NCBI GenBank assembly: GCA_013373085.1
Contig: JABXIM010000031.1
Coordinates: forward strand, 1-52,672
Source: Oceanospirillaceae bacterium
Lineage (GTDB): Bacteria > Pseudomonadota > Gammaproteobacteria > Pseudomonadales > Balneatricaceae
Length of the DNA: 52,672 bases
Direction of reading: 5' to 3'
Shown: positions 33,637 to 41,904 of the stretch, in pieces
Position numbering within the stretch: the stretch's first letter is position 1
How the letters are laid out: every line of letters begins with the position of its first letter
Notes under the pieces: model-generated
Databases searched by the model: none
What the model saw: the letters and a program-made list of their open reading frames with translations, nothing else
Told to the model about the DNA's origin: nothing
Translations under genes and position numbers: made by a program

Positions 33637-35393
33637 GCGACGCCCTCCCTCTCCTGCTCGTGCTGCTCGATCAGCCCGATAAAGGCATCCTCCATGGTCG
33701 GATCGGGCTGCGCCGGACTGCGAAAGCGCGCCTTCATGTCTGCCGGCGTGCCTTCGGCCAGCACCTCGCCTTCGGCCATGATCACCAGACGGTCGCAGTA
33801 GTTGGCCTCATCCATGAAGTGGGTGGTCACCAGAACAGTGACGCCGGTTTCGGCCAATGCGTTGATGCGTTGCCAGAACTCGCGGCGCGCCAACGGATCC
33901 ACACCGGAGGTGGGTTCGTCCAGAAACAGGATGTCGGGCTCGTGTATCAGGGCCGCCGCCATTGACAGCCGCTGCTTGTATCCCTGTGGCAGTTCGCCGC
34001 TGCTGGCACCGGCATAGGTATCGAGCTCGAATGCCTCAAGCGCCCATGCAATACGTTCGCGGCGCCGGGCACGGCTAAGGCCGTAGGCGCTGGCAAAAAA
34101 GCGCAGATTCTCGGCTACCGTCAGGTTCTCGTACAGCGAGAAACGTTGCGCCATGTAGCCCAGCCGGCCGCGTGCGCGCGCGGCCGCGCGGCGCAGATCG
34201 AGGCCTGCGACCCGAACCACGCCGTCCGATACCGGCAACAGGCCGCACAGCATGCGAAACGTCGTGGTCTTGCCGGCCCCGTTGGCACCGAGCAGCCCGA
34301 AGATCTCCCCCCGCCGGACACTGAAGGTGACGCCCCTGACGGCATAAAAGTCCCCGAAACGGCGCTGCAGATCCCGGACCTCGATAACCTCGCCGGTGTC
34401 CGGAACGGACCCGGGCGTCTCTTTACGCCGACCGGGAACCGTCCGCGCGGCCGTCGCCTCGTCACGCTTCAACATCGAGATAAAGGCATCTTCGAAGATC
34501 GGTTCGGCCGGCGCCACCCTGAGGTCGTCGACATCGGACAACTGCCCGGCAAACGCCATATCCCCCGAAGCCCGGGTGACCACGCGCACCTGTTCGCCTT
34601 CGATGATGGCATCCAGAATTCCGGGCTCCGCACTGAGCCGGCCCTGCAGGCTGCGCCTGCCCAGCGAGGAGGTCGACACGCGGAAGACCCGGCCACGCAT
34701 CGGTTCGCTGAAACTGCGCGGACTCCCCTGGCCGAGGCATTTTCCCTGGTGCATCAGGATCAGCGACTCGCAGCGCGACGCTTCGTCCAGGTAGGCGGTG
34801 CTCAACAGCACGGTCATGCCCCGCTCGCGGACCTGACGGTAGACAATGGACCACAATTCGCGGCGCGAGACCGGGTCGACGCCCACCGTCGCTTCGTCCA
34901 GCAGCAGTAGGCGTGGTGGTCGCACCAGGGTGCAGGCCAGCCCCAGTTTCTGCTTCATGCCACCGGACAAGCGGCCAGCCAGGCGGCGCTTGAAGGGCGC
35001 CAGTCCCGTCATCTGCATCAGCTCCCGGTAGCGAGGTTGCCGGTCCGCGCGGGCCACCGCCTGCAAGTCGGCATAGAGGTCGAGGTTCTCCTGCACCGTC
35101 AGATCTTCATACAGACCGAACCGCTGCGGCATATAGCCGATCGACGACTGCACCTCGAGGGGGTGCCGCACAACGTCGATCCCCAGCACCTGGATAACAC
35201 CCTCATCCGGCACCAGCAGCCCGGCCGCCAGGCGCATCAGGGTCGTCTTGCCTGCCCCGTCCGGGCCAATGAGCCCGGTCACTTTCCCCGACGCAACGCC
35301 AATATCGAGGCCGTCGACGGCCTTCACACCGGCGCCGGCGGCGTCGAACCCTTTGCTGACGCCCTTGAAGACGATGGCTGGAACGCTATCCAC
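33633..35393 (-). CDS. ybhF: ABC exporter ATPase with two fused nucleotide-binding domains (YbhF-like)
   Basis: Encodes 586 residues from a GTG at 35393, one base after the adaptor's stop; the longer frame to 35693 reads through the adaptor gene and is rejected. AGGGGG lies nine bases upstream of the GTG. Two ATPase domains are fused: the first has Walker A GPDGAGKTT (43-51), signature LSGGMKQKLGLA and Walker B LLLLDEA; the second has GANGAGKTT, a modified signature (PQGYKQRLSMA) and ILFLDEPTSGVDP. The GPDGAGKTT form of Walker A and the fusion are typical of YbhF (578 residues in E. coli). Confidence 0.88.
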   Translation of the reverse strand: MDSVPAIVFKGVSKGFDAAGAGVKAVDGLDIGVASGKVTGLIGPDGAGKTTLMRLAAGLLVPDEGVIQVLGIDVVRHPLEVQSSIGYMPQRFGLYEDLTVQENLDLYADLQAVARADRQPRYRELMQMTGLAPFKRRLAGRLSGGMKQKLGLACTLVRPPRLLLLDEATVGVDPVSRRELWSIVYRQVRERGMTVLLSTAYLDEASRCESLILMHQGKCLGQGSPRSFSEPMRGRVFRVSTSSLGRRSLQGRLSAEPGILDAIIEGEQVRVVTRASGDMAFAGQLSDVDDLRVAPAEPIFEDAFISMLKRDEATAARTVPGRRKETPGSVPDTGEVIEVRDLQRRFGDFYAVRGVTFSVRRGEIFGLLGANGAGKTTTFRMLCGLLPVSDGVVRVAGLDLRRAAARARGRLGYMAQRFSLYENLTVAENLRFFASAYGLSRARRRERIAWALEAFELDTYAGASSGELPQGYKQRLSMAAALIHEPDILFLDEPTSGVDPLARREFWQRINALAETGVTVLVTTHFMDEANYCDRLVIMAEGEVLAEGTPADMKARFRSPAQPDPTMEDAFIGLIEQHEQEREGVA

Positions 35394-35394
35394 G

Positions 35395-36435
35395 CTAATC
35401 AGCCCCCTGTTCGGAACAGTCCGCCCCCGGCCGCGGCTGGCCGAGATCGATGGCCACCGTTGCGGGCATTCCCAGGCGCAGCTCGTCGTTCGGGTTACAG
35501 ACATGGATGCGCACCTGGTAGACCAGACGGGTACGTAGCTCCGGGGTTTCAACGTTCTTGGGGGTAAACTCCGCGGTGGGCGAAATGTAACCGATCCACG
35601 CCCGGTATTCCTTGTCCGGATAGCTGTCGGTCGAGACCGACGCCGCCATGCCCGGTACGAGCTTGCCGAGACTGGATTCCGGAACATAGGCACGCACCCA
35701 CAGCGGACTGGTACGCGCCAGCGTGAATACCGGTGTCTGGGGTGTCACCATGTCCCCCGGCTCGAGAATGCGGTTGCGGATGACGCCGTCGAAGGGTGCG
35801 TACAACGACGCGTCCTTGAGCACTTCGCGCACCAGAACCAGCTGCGCCTCGTCGGCTTTCAGCATCGCCCGTGCCTCGTCGATATCTTCCTGGCGTGGCC
35901 CGGCGACCGCCAATGCCAGCGCTTCCTGCGACACCTTCAGTTCCGCCCGGGCGGTGTTCCGCGCCGCCAACGCCGAATCCAGCGCCTGTCGGGATATGTC
36001 GTGATTGCGGTACAGCGTTTCGGTGCGCCGATAGGTCGCCTGTGCCTCGATCAGCCTGGCGTTGACGGCCGCGACATCGGCTTTGGCCTGCAGAATCTCC
36101 TCGGGCCGGCTGCCGGCCTCCAGCCGCGCCAGTACTGCGCGCCGGGACGCGACCCGGGCTTTCGCCGCCTCGACTTCCGCCTCCATACGCTCGGAATGCA
36201 GCGTTGCCAACAACTGCCCCTTGTGGACGCGGGCGCCCTCCTGCACCAGCAGTTCAGCGACATGCTCGCTGTTATTGAATGCAAGATCGGCTTCCCGAAT
36301 ATCGATATTGCCGTACAACACCAGCCGGAGGGGCTCGGCAACGTCACGGGTTCCCTGGTACCACCAGACGCCAACCGCCGCGACAGCGACCAGTACAACT
36401 CCCAGCGGACGGATAATCTTTTTGCTGTTCTTCAT
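35395..36435 (-). CDS. ybhG: HlyD-type adaptor (YbhG-like)
   Basis: Encodes 346 residues from ATG 36435, with AGGAG upstream; the frame to 36540 adds residues foreign to the family. An N-terminal membrane segment (IIRPLGVVLVAVAAVGVWWYQ) is followed by a short lipoyl half, GNIDIREADLAFNNSEHVAELLVQEGARV, a long coiled coil (about 80-190) with SRPEEILQAKADVAA, and barrel domains. E. coli YbhG is 332 residues. It is the first gene of ybhG-ybhF-ybhS-ybhR on the minus strand and provides the periplasmic link of the exporter. Confidence 0.88.
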   Translation of the reverse strand: MKNSKKIIRPLGVVLVAVAAVGVWWYQGTRDVAEPLRLVLYGNIDIREADLAFNNSEHVAELLVQEGARVHKGQLLATLHSERMEAEVEAAKARVASRRAVLARLEAGSRPEEILQAKADVAAVNARLIEAQATYRRTETLYRNHDISRQALDSALAARNTARAELKVSQEALALAVAGPRQEDIDEARAMLKADEAQLVLVREVLKDASLYAPFDGVIRNRILEPGDMVTPQTPVFTLARTSPLWVRAYVPESSLGKLVPGMAASVSTDSYPDKEYRAWIGYISPTAEFTPKNVETPELRTRLVYQVRIHVCNPNDELRLGMPATVAIDLGQPRPGADCSEQGAD

Positions 36436-36847
36436 GGGCTCCTGTCTCAGGCCCGTCCCGACACCGGGCAGGCGCACGCTACTGCCACCCCGGCACACCG
36501 GTTCGCTCAACGGCCCCGAGCGCACCTCGCCTAACCCCACAACAAGGCGCCATCAATGATGTAACGACAACCCGGTGACCGCGGCGAACAGATTATCCCT
36601 GACAGTCAGCACTATAGGTAACGGACGAACAATGCAAAAGGGATCAAGCTAGAATTCGGAAAAAGACGCACGCCAAAGATGCCCCCCAGCGTCTCGTCGT
36701 CATGACTGACTTCTCACCGGGGACGTGCCCTCCGGGTGCGGCGCTCCAACATAAGATTCTTTTAGCATTTTCTGAAGCGACTCTTAGCAACGCCGCCGGG
36801 CGGCGGCCGTTAAGCTCTTGCTGTCCTGAACCAACAAGAGCATCGAC
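36436..36847. other. Divergent region between ybhG and cytochrome c
   Basis: About 410 bases with no confident gene; the minus-strand frame 36644-36979 looks like a shadow. Near the right end GCTCTTG (36814-36820) and CAAGAGC (36835-36841) can pair over 14 bases. The second arm holds the AAGAG before the cytochrome ATG, so the stem could hide the ribosome-binding site. Confidence 0.4.
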
Positions 36848-37336
36848 ATGAAACACCCTGCCTTGACCACCCTTGCCCTGCTCGGGCTCGCTTGCCTTGG
36901 ATCTGTCGTACAAGCCGCTCCCGACGATATCGACCGGGGACGCTACCTGGTGTCGATCGGCGGCTGCAACGACTGTCATACACCCGGCTATGCCCAGGTC
37001 GGCGACCGCATCCCGGAACGGGACCGGCTGACCGGCGACACCATCGGCTTTGCCGGTCCCTGGGGGGTGAGCTATCCCCAGAACCTGCGACTGGGCGCGA
37101 CGGCCGCGGACGAGGAAACCTGGCTGGCGCGGGTGCGCGCCGGCGGACTGCCGCCGATGCCCTGGTCCGCGCTCCAGGCCATGACCGGGCAGGATCTGCG
37201 CGCGGTCTACCGTTATCTGCGGTCACTCGGCGCTGCCGGTTCGGCCGCACCCGCCGCGTTGGCGCCCGGACAGGCCATTGCGACGCCGTACATATCATTC
37301 GAACCGCTGCCGCCTGTCACTGACGGCGCGCCTTGA
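36848..37336 (+). CDS. Monohaem c-type cytochrome
   Basis: A 162-residue periplasmic protein with a signal peptide (ALTTLALLGLACLGSVVQA) and a haem-attachment motif CNDCH (40-44); the downstream methionine in GLPPMPW is a candidate sixth ligand. It resembles the small cytochrome subunits of alcohol/aldehyde or gluconate-type dehydrogenases, but no dehydrogenase gene is adjacent. It probably carries electrons to the respiratory chain from an enzyme encoded elsewhere. It is divergent from ybhG and convergent with the GAF-PNPOx gene. Confidence 0.85.
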   Translation: MKHPALTTLALLGLACLGSVVQAAPDDIDRGRYLVSIGGCNDCHTPGYAQVGDRIPERDRLTGDTIGFAGPWGVSYPQNLRLGATAADEETWLARVRAGGLPPMPWSALQAMTGQDLRAVYRYLRSLGAAGSAAPAALAPGQAIATPYISFEPLPPVTDGAP

Positions 37337-37346
37337 GGACCGCATC

Positions 37347-37502
37347 ATGAGAACAGGATTGTTCGGCATCTGCTGCCGGTTCAGGCGCGGGAAACCTGCC
37401 CGGCGGCCCGCCGCGCGAGCGGTGTGCGCACCGGCCCGGGAGTCCCCCGTCACAGTGGGGCCCCGGGAGCGGGAAGAGCGTCTCTGGCAGCAGGCCTCAT
37501 GA
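37347..37502 (+). CDS. Possible small Arg/Cys-rich protein
   Basis: A 51-residue frame starting 10 bases after the cytochrome stop, with a GAGGA that overlaps that stop. The product (MRTGLFGICCRFRRGKPARR, then more Arg-rich sequence) has no recognised family. It overlaps the end of the opposite-strand GAF-PNPOx gene by six bases. Composition in a GC-rich genome can produce such frames by chance, so this is a weak call that rests on the ribosome-binding site. Confidence 0.25.
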   Translation: MRTGLFGICCRFRRGKPARRPAARAVCAPARESPVTVGPREREERLWQQAS

Positions 37503-38849
37503 GGCCTCGCGGGTCTGCAGCATCAGCGGACGCCCGACCCTGAGCCGAATACGCCCCTGCACCGGCTTTTCCAGGCGGATCGGCAGGCGGCGCTCGTCCA
37601 GGCGCCTGATCAGCAGTATCAGGCGCGCTTCCAGGTTGTCGCCGACCTCCGGCAAACCGATGCGGGGGTCCCGGCGCAGCTCGCGGTTGCTGAACTCGGT
37701 CCGGCCCTGGTCGCGGAAGTCGTTCAGCAGCGTCCAGAGAATCGCACCCGCGACGCCTTTGATCAGATAGTCGCCATCGACCAGCAGGCTGTGATCCCGC
37801 GGATAGTGCTCGACTCGCAGGGTCTGCCCTGCCGGGACCGGCGCCGCCGCCGTGGCCGGCACCCGCTCCGGCGCCCGGTCCTCCTGCATTTGCATCAGCG
37901 CCATCGCCTGGGACGCCTGGGCACAGAGCGCGACCAGCGCATCCTCGATATCGTAGCCAAAGCGGCACTCCTGGCGGCTTTCGAGGTACAGCACCGCCAG
38001 CAGACGCCCGCCGCCGACCAGCGGGATGGCCAGCTGACTGGCGGGGCTGCCGAGCCCCGGCAGCGGGATGCGCTGATCAAGTTCCGATTCCAGCCCCCCC
38101 TCGAGCAGCTGCTCCCTAACCGCACGGGTATAGGCGTATTCGGCGGCGGCGTACATGATCCGGATCGGCACCCGCTCGCGCGCCGCCACACCGATGACGC
38201 CGACACCGAACGGGATCTCGGCGCCCGTGCCCGCCTGAGGGTAGCCACGACTGGCCACGACAAACAGCGAGGCGGCAGCCTCGTCCGCGAACAGCAGCAT
38301 CGCCTGCGCCACGTCGAAGTGCCCGATCACGCTATCCAGCAGGCTATCGCAGAGGCTATCCAGAGTCTCGCAGACACCGAGAGCGTCGCTACAGCGCCGC
38401 AGTGCGGGAAGCAGCGTCCGCGCGGGCAACTCGGCCGGCAGTTCGCGTCCTGGCAGATGCTCGATATCGAGCACCCGGTAGATGTCGGTGCCCCGCAGTC
38501 GAAACACCCCGACCATGCCCTCGTGGGACGCGATGCCAGCCAGCTTGGCCTTCATCCGTTCGAACAGCGCGCCATCCGTTTCGGTCCGCAGGTAGCGCAA
38601 CTCGAGGCGGTAACGGGCGGCACTGTTCGGATCCATCAGCAACACGCTGGCGCGGGGATTGAAAAGAATGTTTTCGCGGGTCTTGTTGAAAAACTGGTAC
38701 GACAGCGCGACATGATCGGGATCGACGTACATGATCTGCGACACATAGGTCACGTTGGGCATGCCGTCGGCGCCGCAGGTTGCCACGCCCGCCGGCACTA
38801 TGCCTTCGAGACAGTTGCGCAGAATATCGAGATTGATAAGCCGGTTCAT
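37497..38849 (-). CDS. PNPOx-fold and GAF-domain fusion protein with C-terminal winged-helix-like domain
   Basis: A 450-residue cytoplasmic protein. Residues about 1-140 form a pyridoxamine 5'-phosphate oxidase-like split barrel (GIVPAGVATCGADGMPNVTYVSQIMYVD, then NPRASVLLMDPNS), a domain that binds flavin or haem. Residues about 165-320 form a GAF domain. The C-terminal part (about 340-450), with LLVDGDYLIKGVAGAILWTLL and FSNRELRRDPRIGLPEV, looks like a DNA-binding or activator domain of the transcription-regulator type. The combination suggests a redox- or ligand-sensing regulator; its targets are unknown. It overlaps the upstream PNPOx gene stop by four bases. Confidence 0.75.
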   Translation of the reverse strand: MNRLINLDILRNCLEGIVPAGVATCGADGMPNVTYVSQIMYVDPDHVALSYQFFNKTRENILFNPRASVLLMDPNSAARYRLELRYLRTETDGALFERMKAKLAGIASHEGMVGVFRLRGTDIYRVLDIEHLPGRELPAELPARTLLPALRRCSDALGVCETLDSLCDSLLDSVIGHFDVAQAMLLFADEAAASLFVVASRGYPQAGTGAEIPFGVGVIGVAARERVPIRIMYAAAEYAYTRAVREQLLEGGLESELDQRIPLPGLGSPASQLAIPLVGGGRLLAVLYLESRQECRFGYDIEDALVALCAQASQAMALMQMQEDRAPERVPATAAAPVPAGQTLRVEHYPRDHSLLVDGDYLIKGVAGAILWTLLNDFRDQGRTEFSNRELRRDPRIGLPEVGDNLEARLILLIRRLDERRLPIRLEKPVQGRIRLRVGRPLMLQTREAS

Positions 38850-39361
38850 CGATGACTGTCACCGCGCTCGTCGGCTTCGCCGTGCCGCAACGGCTCGCCG
38901 GCATGAGGCCCCGGCGTTTGTCCGTAAGCCTCGCCGGGCGTGAACGTCACGGCCGCCAGGTCATCGGGCGCGACGCTGAACAGCGCGCGACAGAAAGCTT
39001 CGGGAATGCGGTAATGCTGCAGACGCCGGGTCAGGGTGGCCACATAAGCGGGCAACGCTGCCCGGTCGGCGTCGCTGACGGTGCCGATGACCGCATCGCG
39101 CCCCTTGAGCTGCACCGAGCGGTGGCTCTCCGGTTCGTTGAACAGCACCGCAATGCGGCCATTGGCGGCGAGCGACTGCAGCAACGAAGCGGACTGCGAA
39201 GCGGGTACCAGCACCGTCAGCTGGCGGCGATCCGCGGACAGCCGTGCGCCGGCGCCCCTTACCAGCGTGGTGCGCCCGTCATCGCGGCAGGCGGCGACCT
39301 GAATCGACAACCCGCTCAGGATAAAAGCAGCCAGTGTATCGTCGACCAGCGCGCTGTCCAT
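38846..39361 (-). CDS. PNPOx-like split-barrel protein
   Basis: Encodes 171 residues from ATG 39361 with GGAGG at good spacing. The protein has the pyridoxamine 5'-phosphate oxidase-like fold (LSIQVAACRDDGRTTLVRG near the start, NGRIAVLFNEPESHRSVQLKG in the middle), found in flavin reductases and haem-handling proteins. No catalytic assignment is possible. It is translationally coupled (four-base overlap) to the GAF-PNPOx fusion gene, so the two likely act in the same pathway. Confidence 0.72.
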   Translation of the reverse strand: MDSALVDDTLAAFILSGLSIQVAACRDDGRTTLVRGAGARLSADRRQLTVLVPASQSASLLQSLAANGRIAVLFNEPESHRSVQLKGRDAVIGTVSDADRAALPAYVATLTRRLQHYRIPEAFCRALFSVAPDDLAAVTFTPGEAYGQTPGPHAGEPLRHGEADERGDSHR

Positions 39362-39548
39362 CGGGCACCTCCGCCATGACGGCCGAGCAATTAGTAGGGG
39401 AACAGGCCGGAATCCTCGACTGCAGTGGGCGATCACCGGCAGGCCCGGGACAGGCCCAGCTGCAATCATCGCCAAGCCCCGGCGGTTGCGCAAGCCGGCA
39501 ATGGAAAAAGCGGCTGACGCCGTCATACCCGGCGAACAACCTGAACGG

Positions 39549-40091
39549 TCAGAACGTCGGCGGCGTATGGGCGCTGACGATACGGCAGACTTTCTTGGAA
39601 CGGTTGCGGAAGCGGTGCGGCACCTTGGTCGAGAAGGAATAGCTGTCGCCGGCCGATAGGGTGTGCACTTCACCGCCGATGGTCACCTCGATGGTACCTT
39701 CGATAACGGTTCCGGCCTCGTCGCCCTCGTGGGACATCATTTCGGTACCCGTGTCCGCACCCGGTTCATAGGTCTCGATCAGCAATGCCAGGTTGGATTT
39801 CTGCTCGACGCTCCCGACCAGCTTCAGTTCAATGCCATCGCTGCCGATATCGATCAACTCGTCAGGACGGTAAACGACCTTCTCGTGTTCGCTGAAGTCG
39901 GCGGTGAAGAATTCCGTCACCGACATCGGGATGCCGTCGAGAATTTTCTTCAGCGAACTGACCGACGGACTGACACGATTCTGCTCGATCATCGAGATCG
40001 TGCTGTTGGTCATGCCAACGCGTTTGGCCAGTTCCCGCTGCGAGAATCCGTATATCTGCCGTATTTTCTTCAGCCGTTCGCCAACATCCAC
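39549..40091 (-). CDS. puuR: XRE-cupin transcriptional regulator, PuuR-like
   Basis: A 180-residue regulator with an N-terminal helix-turn-helix (about 1-60, RLKKIRQIYGFSQRELAKRVG and NSTISMIEQNRVSPSVSSLKKIL) and a C-terminal cupin domain (about 105-175, with SHEGDEAGTVIEG and HTLSAGDSYSFSTKVPHRF). PuuR represses the putrescine utilisation genes in E. coli and responds to putrescine through the cupin. It is divergent from puuA and so is well placed to control it. The palindrome over the puuA promoter is its most likely operator. Confidence 0.88.
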   Translation of the reverse strand: MDVGERLKKIRQIYGFSQRELAKRVGMTNSTISMIEQNRVSPSVSSLKKILDGIPMSVTEFFTADFSEHEKVVYRPDELIDIGSDGIELKLVGSVEQKSNLALLIETYEPGADTGTEMMSHEGDEAGTVIEGTIEVTIGGEVHTLSAGDSYSFSTKVPHRFRNRSKKVCRIVSAHTPPTF

Positions 40092-40437
40092 CCTGTGCCT
40101 CCCATTGCGATGATTTTATTGAACACCTGGGCCCGCGCATGATAGCACGCCGCACGGTTTTGGAAAGCCGTCGCCGGCCGACACGACTGTAGGAAAATAG
40201 TGAACGCCTCAAGCCCCTCACCCGGCTCAGATCTTACCTACTCGCAGGGCGACGTGTTATATCAAAATCATAAATACCTATAAGGGGGTATAACGCAGCA
40301 TTTTTGTTGTTTTATTTGATCACACCCCTGTTGACCGCCTTGTTTAGACGCGCCTAAACTGTTCGATATAACAAACACATTGGGCCGATATTGGCCAAGC
40401 AGCGTCGTTGACGCCTCAAAAAACCAAGGACAAGACC
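40092..40437. other. puuR-puuA intergenic control region
   Basis: About 346 bases between divergent genes. It contains a probable puuA promoter with overlapping palindrome (separate entry). TGTTATATC at 40255-40263 and GATATAACA at 40365-40373 are exact inverted copies about 100 bases apart, which is compatible with two bound repressors and DNA looping. Confidence 0.5.
40331..40360 (+). promoter_or_regulatory. Likely puuA promoter with overlapping palindrome
   Basis: TTGACC (40331-40336) and TAAACT (40355-40360) are separated by 18 bases and fit sigma-70 -35 and -10 elements. The near-perfect palindrome GTTTAGACGCGCCTAAAC (40342-40359) covers the spacer and -10, where a repressor would block polymerase. 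It differs from the E. coli PuuR site, so identity of the binder is inferred from position. Confidence 0.5.
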
Positions 40438-41796
40438 ATGTCTTCCCACATAGACAACAATGAAGCCGAAACTTTTTTACAGCAAAACCCTGACGTTGAA
40501 GCCATCGACCTGCTGATTCCGGACCTGAATGGCGTCATACGCGGCAAGCGCATCGAGCGCGACAGCCTCGATAAGGTCTACACCCAGGGCGTCAACCTGC
40601 CCGCCTCCCTGTTCTCCCTCGACATCACCGGTTCCACGGTCGAAAGCTGCGGCCTCGGGCTGGAAATCGGCGAGCCGGACTGCCCGTGCCACCCCGAACC
40701 CGGCACGCTGAAGGTAGCGCCCTGGCAGCGCCGTCCGATGGCGCAGTTGATGATGCACATGTACGAGGAAGACGGCACGCCCTTCTTTGGCGACCCCCGC
40801 CACGTATTGTCGCGGGTGTTGAAAAAATTTGACGCTCTTGGCTACAAACCCGTGGTTGCGGTGGAACTGGAGTTCTACCTGCTCGACCAGGAACGGGATG
40901 CCGATGGCCGTCCGCAGCCTCCGGTCTCGCCGAAAAGCGGCAAGCGTGACGAACACACCCAGGTGTATTCGATCAACAATCTCGACGACTACGCCAACCT
41001 GCTCGAAGAAATCGCCGAGTACACCGCGGCTCAGGATATTCCCGCCGATACTGCGGTTGCCGAAAACGCACCGGGGCAGTTCGAGATCAACCTCAAGCAC
41101 CAGGATGATGTGCTGTTGGCGTGCGACAACGCGCTGCTGCTCAAACGCGTGATCAAGGCGGTGGCCGAAAAGCACGGCATGGAAGCCTCCTTCATGGCCA
41201 AACCCTACGAGGAGGAAGCCGGCAACGGCATGCACGTCCACATCAGCCTGGTGGACGCTGCCGGCAATAACGTATTCGCCGCCCATCAGCGGCTGCTGGA
41301 ACAGGCGGTTGGCGGCCTTCTGGCGCTGATGCCGGCCTCGGTGGCGCTGTTCTGCCCCAACGTCAACTCGTATCGCCGTCTGCAGCCGGGCTACTACGTG
41401 CCGATCGCGCCCAACTGGGGCTACGACAACCGCACCGTGGCGGTGCGCATTCCCGCCGGTCCCGAGGACGCCACCCGTATCGAACACCGCGTATCCGGCG
41501 CCGACGCCAACCCCTACCTGGTCATGGCCGCGCTGCTGGCCGGCATTCATTACGGCCTGGAACGCGAGTGCCAGCCGGGTCCGGATACCGAGGGCAACGC
41601 CTTTGCCGACGAGGAGATCGGCCTGCCGATCCGCATGTCCGATGCGCTGGACGCCTTTCGCGCCAACGAGGCGCTGGCCAGCTATCTGGGCCGCGATTTC
41701 GTCGAACTCTACGACAACTGCAAATCCGACGAACTGAGCCGTTTCGAACGCCACGTCAGCGAACTCGAAACCCAGTGGTATCTGTCAACGCTGTGA
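40438..41796 (+). CDS. puuA: Gamma-glutamylputrescine synthetase (PuuA)
   Basis: Encodes 452 residues from ATG 40438, with AAGGA upstream (the frame to 40408 has no signal). A glutamine synthetase-family enzyme: glutamyl and ATP sites are intact (VAVELEFYLLD; ENAPGQFEINL; GNGMHVHISL; NRTVAVRIPAGPEDATRIEHR). It ligates glutamate to putrescine to start the Puu route for polyamine use. The divergent puuR regulator and downstream puuB support PuuA rather than another GS-like ligase. Length is close to E. coli PuuA (472). puuC and puuD are absent from the window. Confidence 0.87.
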   Translation: MSSHIDNNEAETFLQQNPDVEAIDLLIPDLNGVIRGKRIERDSLDKVYTQGVNLPASLFSLDITGSTVESCGLGLEIGEPDCPCHPEPGTLKVAPWQRRPMAQLMMHMYEEDGTPFFGDPRHVLSRVLKKFDALGYKPVVAVELEFYLLDQERDADGRPQPPVSPKSGKRDEHTQVYSINNLDDYANLLEEIAEYTAAQDIPADTAVAENAPGQFEINLKHQDDVLLACDNALLLKRVIKAVAEKHGMEASFMAKPYEEEAGNGMHVHISLVDAAGNNVFAAHQRLLEQAVGGLLALMPASVALFCPNVNSYRRLQPGYYVPIAPNWGYDNRTVAVRIPAGPEDATRIEHRVSGADANPYLVMAALLAGIHYGLERECQPGPDTEGNAFADEEIGLPIRMSDALDAFRANEALASYLGRDFVELYDNCKSDELSRFERHVSELETQWYLSTL

Positions 41797-41904
41797 CGCC
41801 GCGCGGCGGGCACCGCGCCGGCCCTCGTTATTCCCGATGCGCCATGCCCCGACGTCGACGGACCGCCGCGGGGCCACACTAACAACAATAGAGCCAGAGT
41901 ACGC

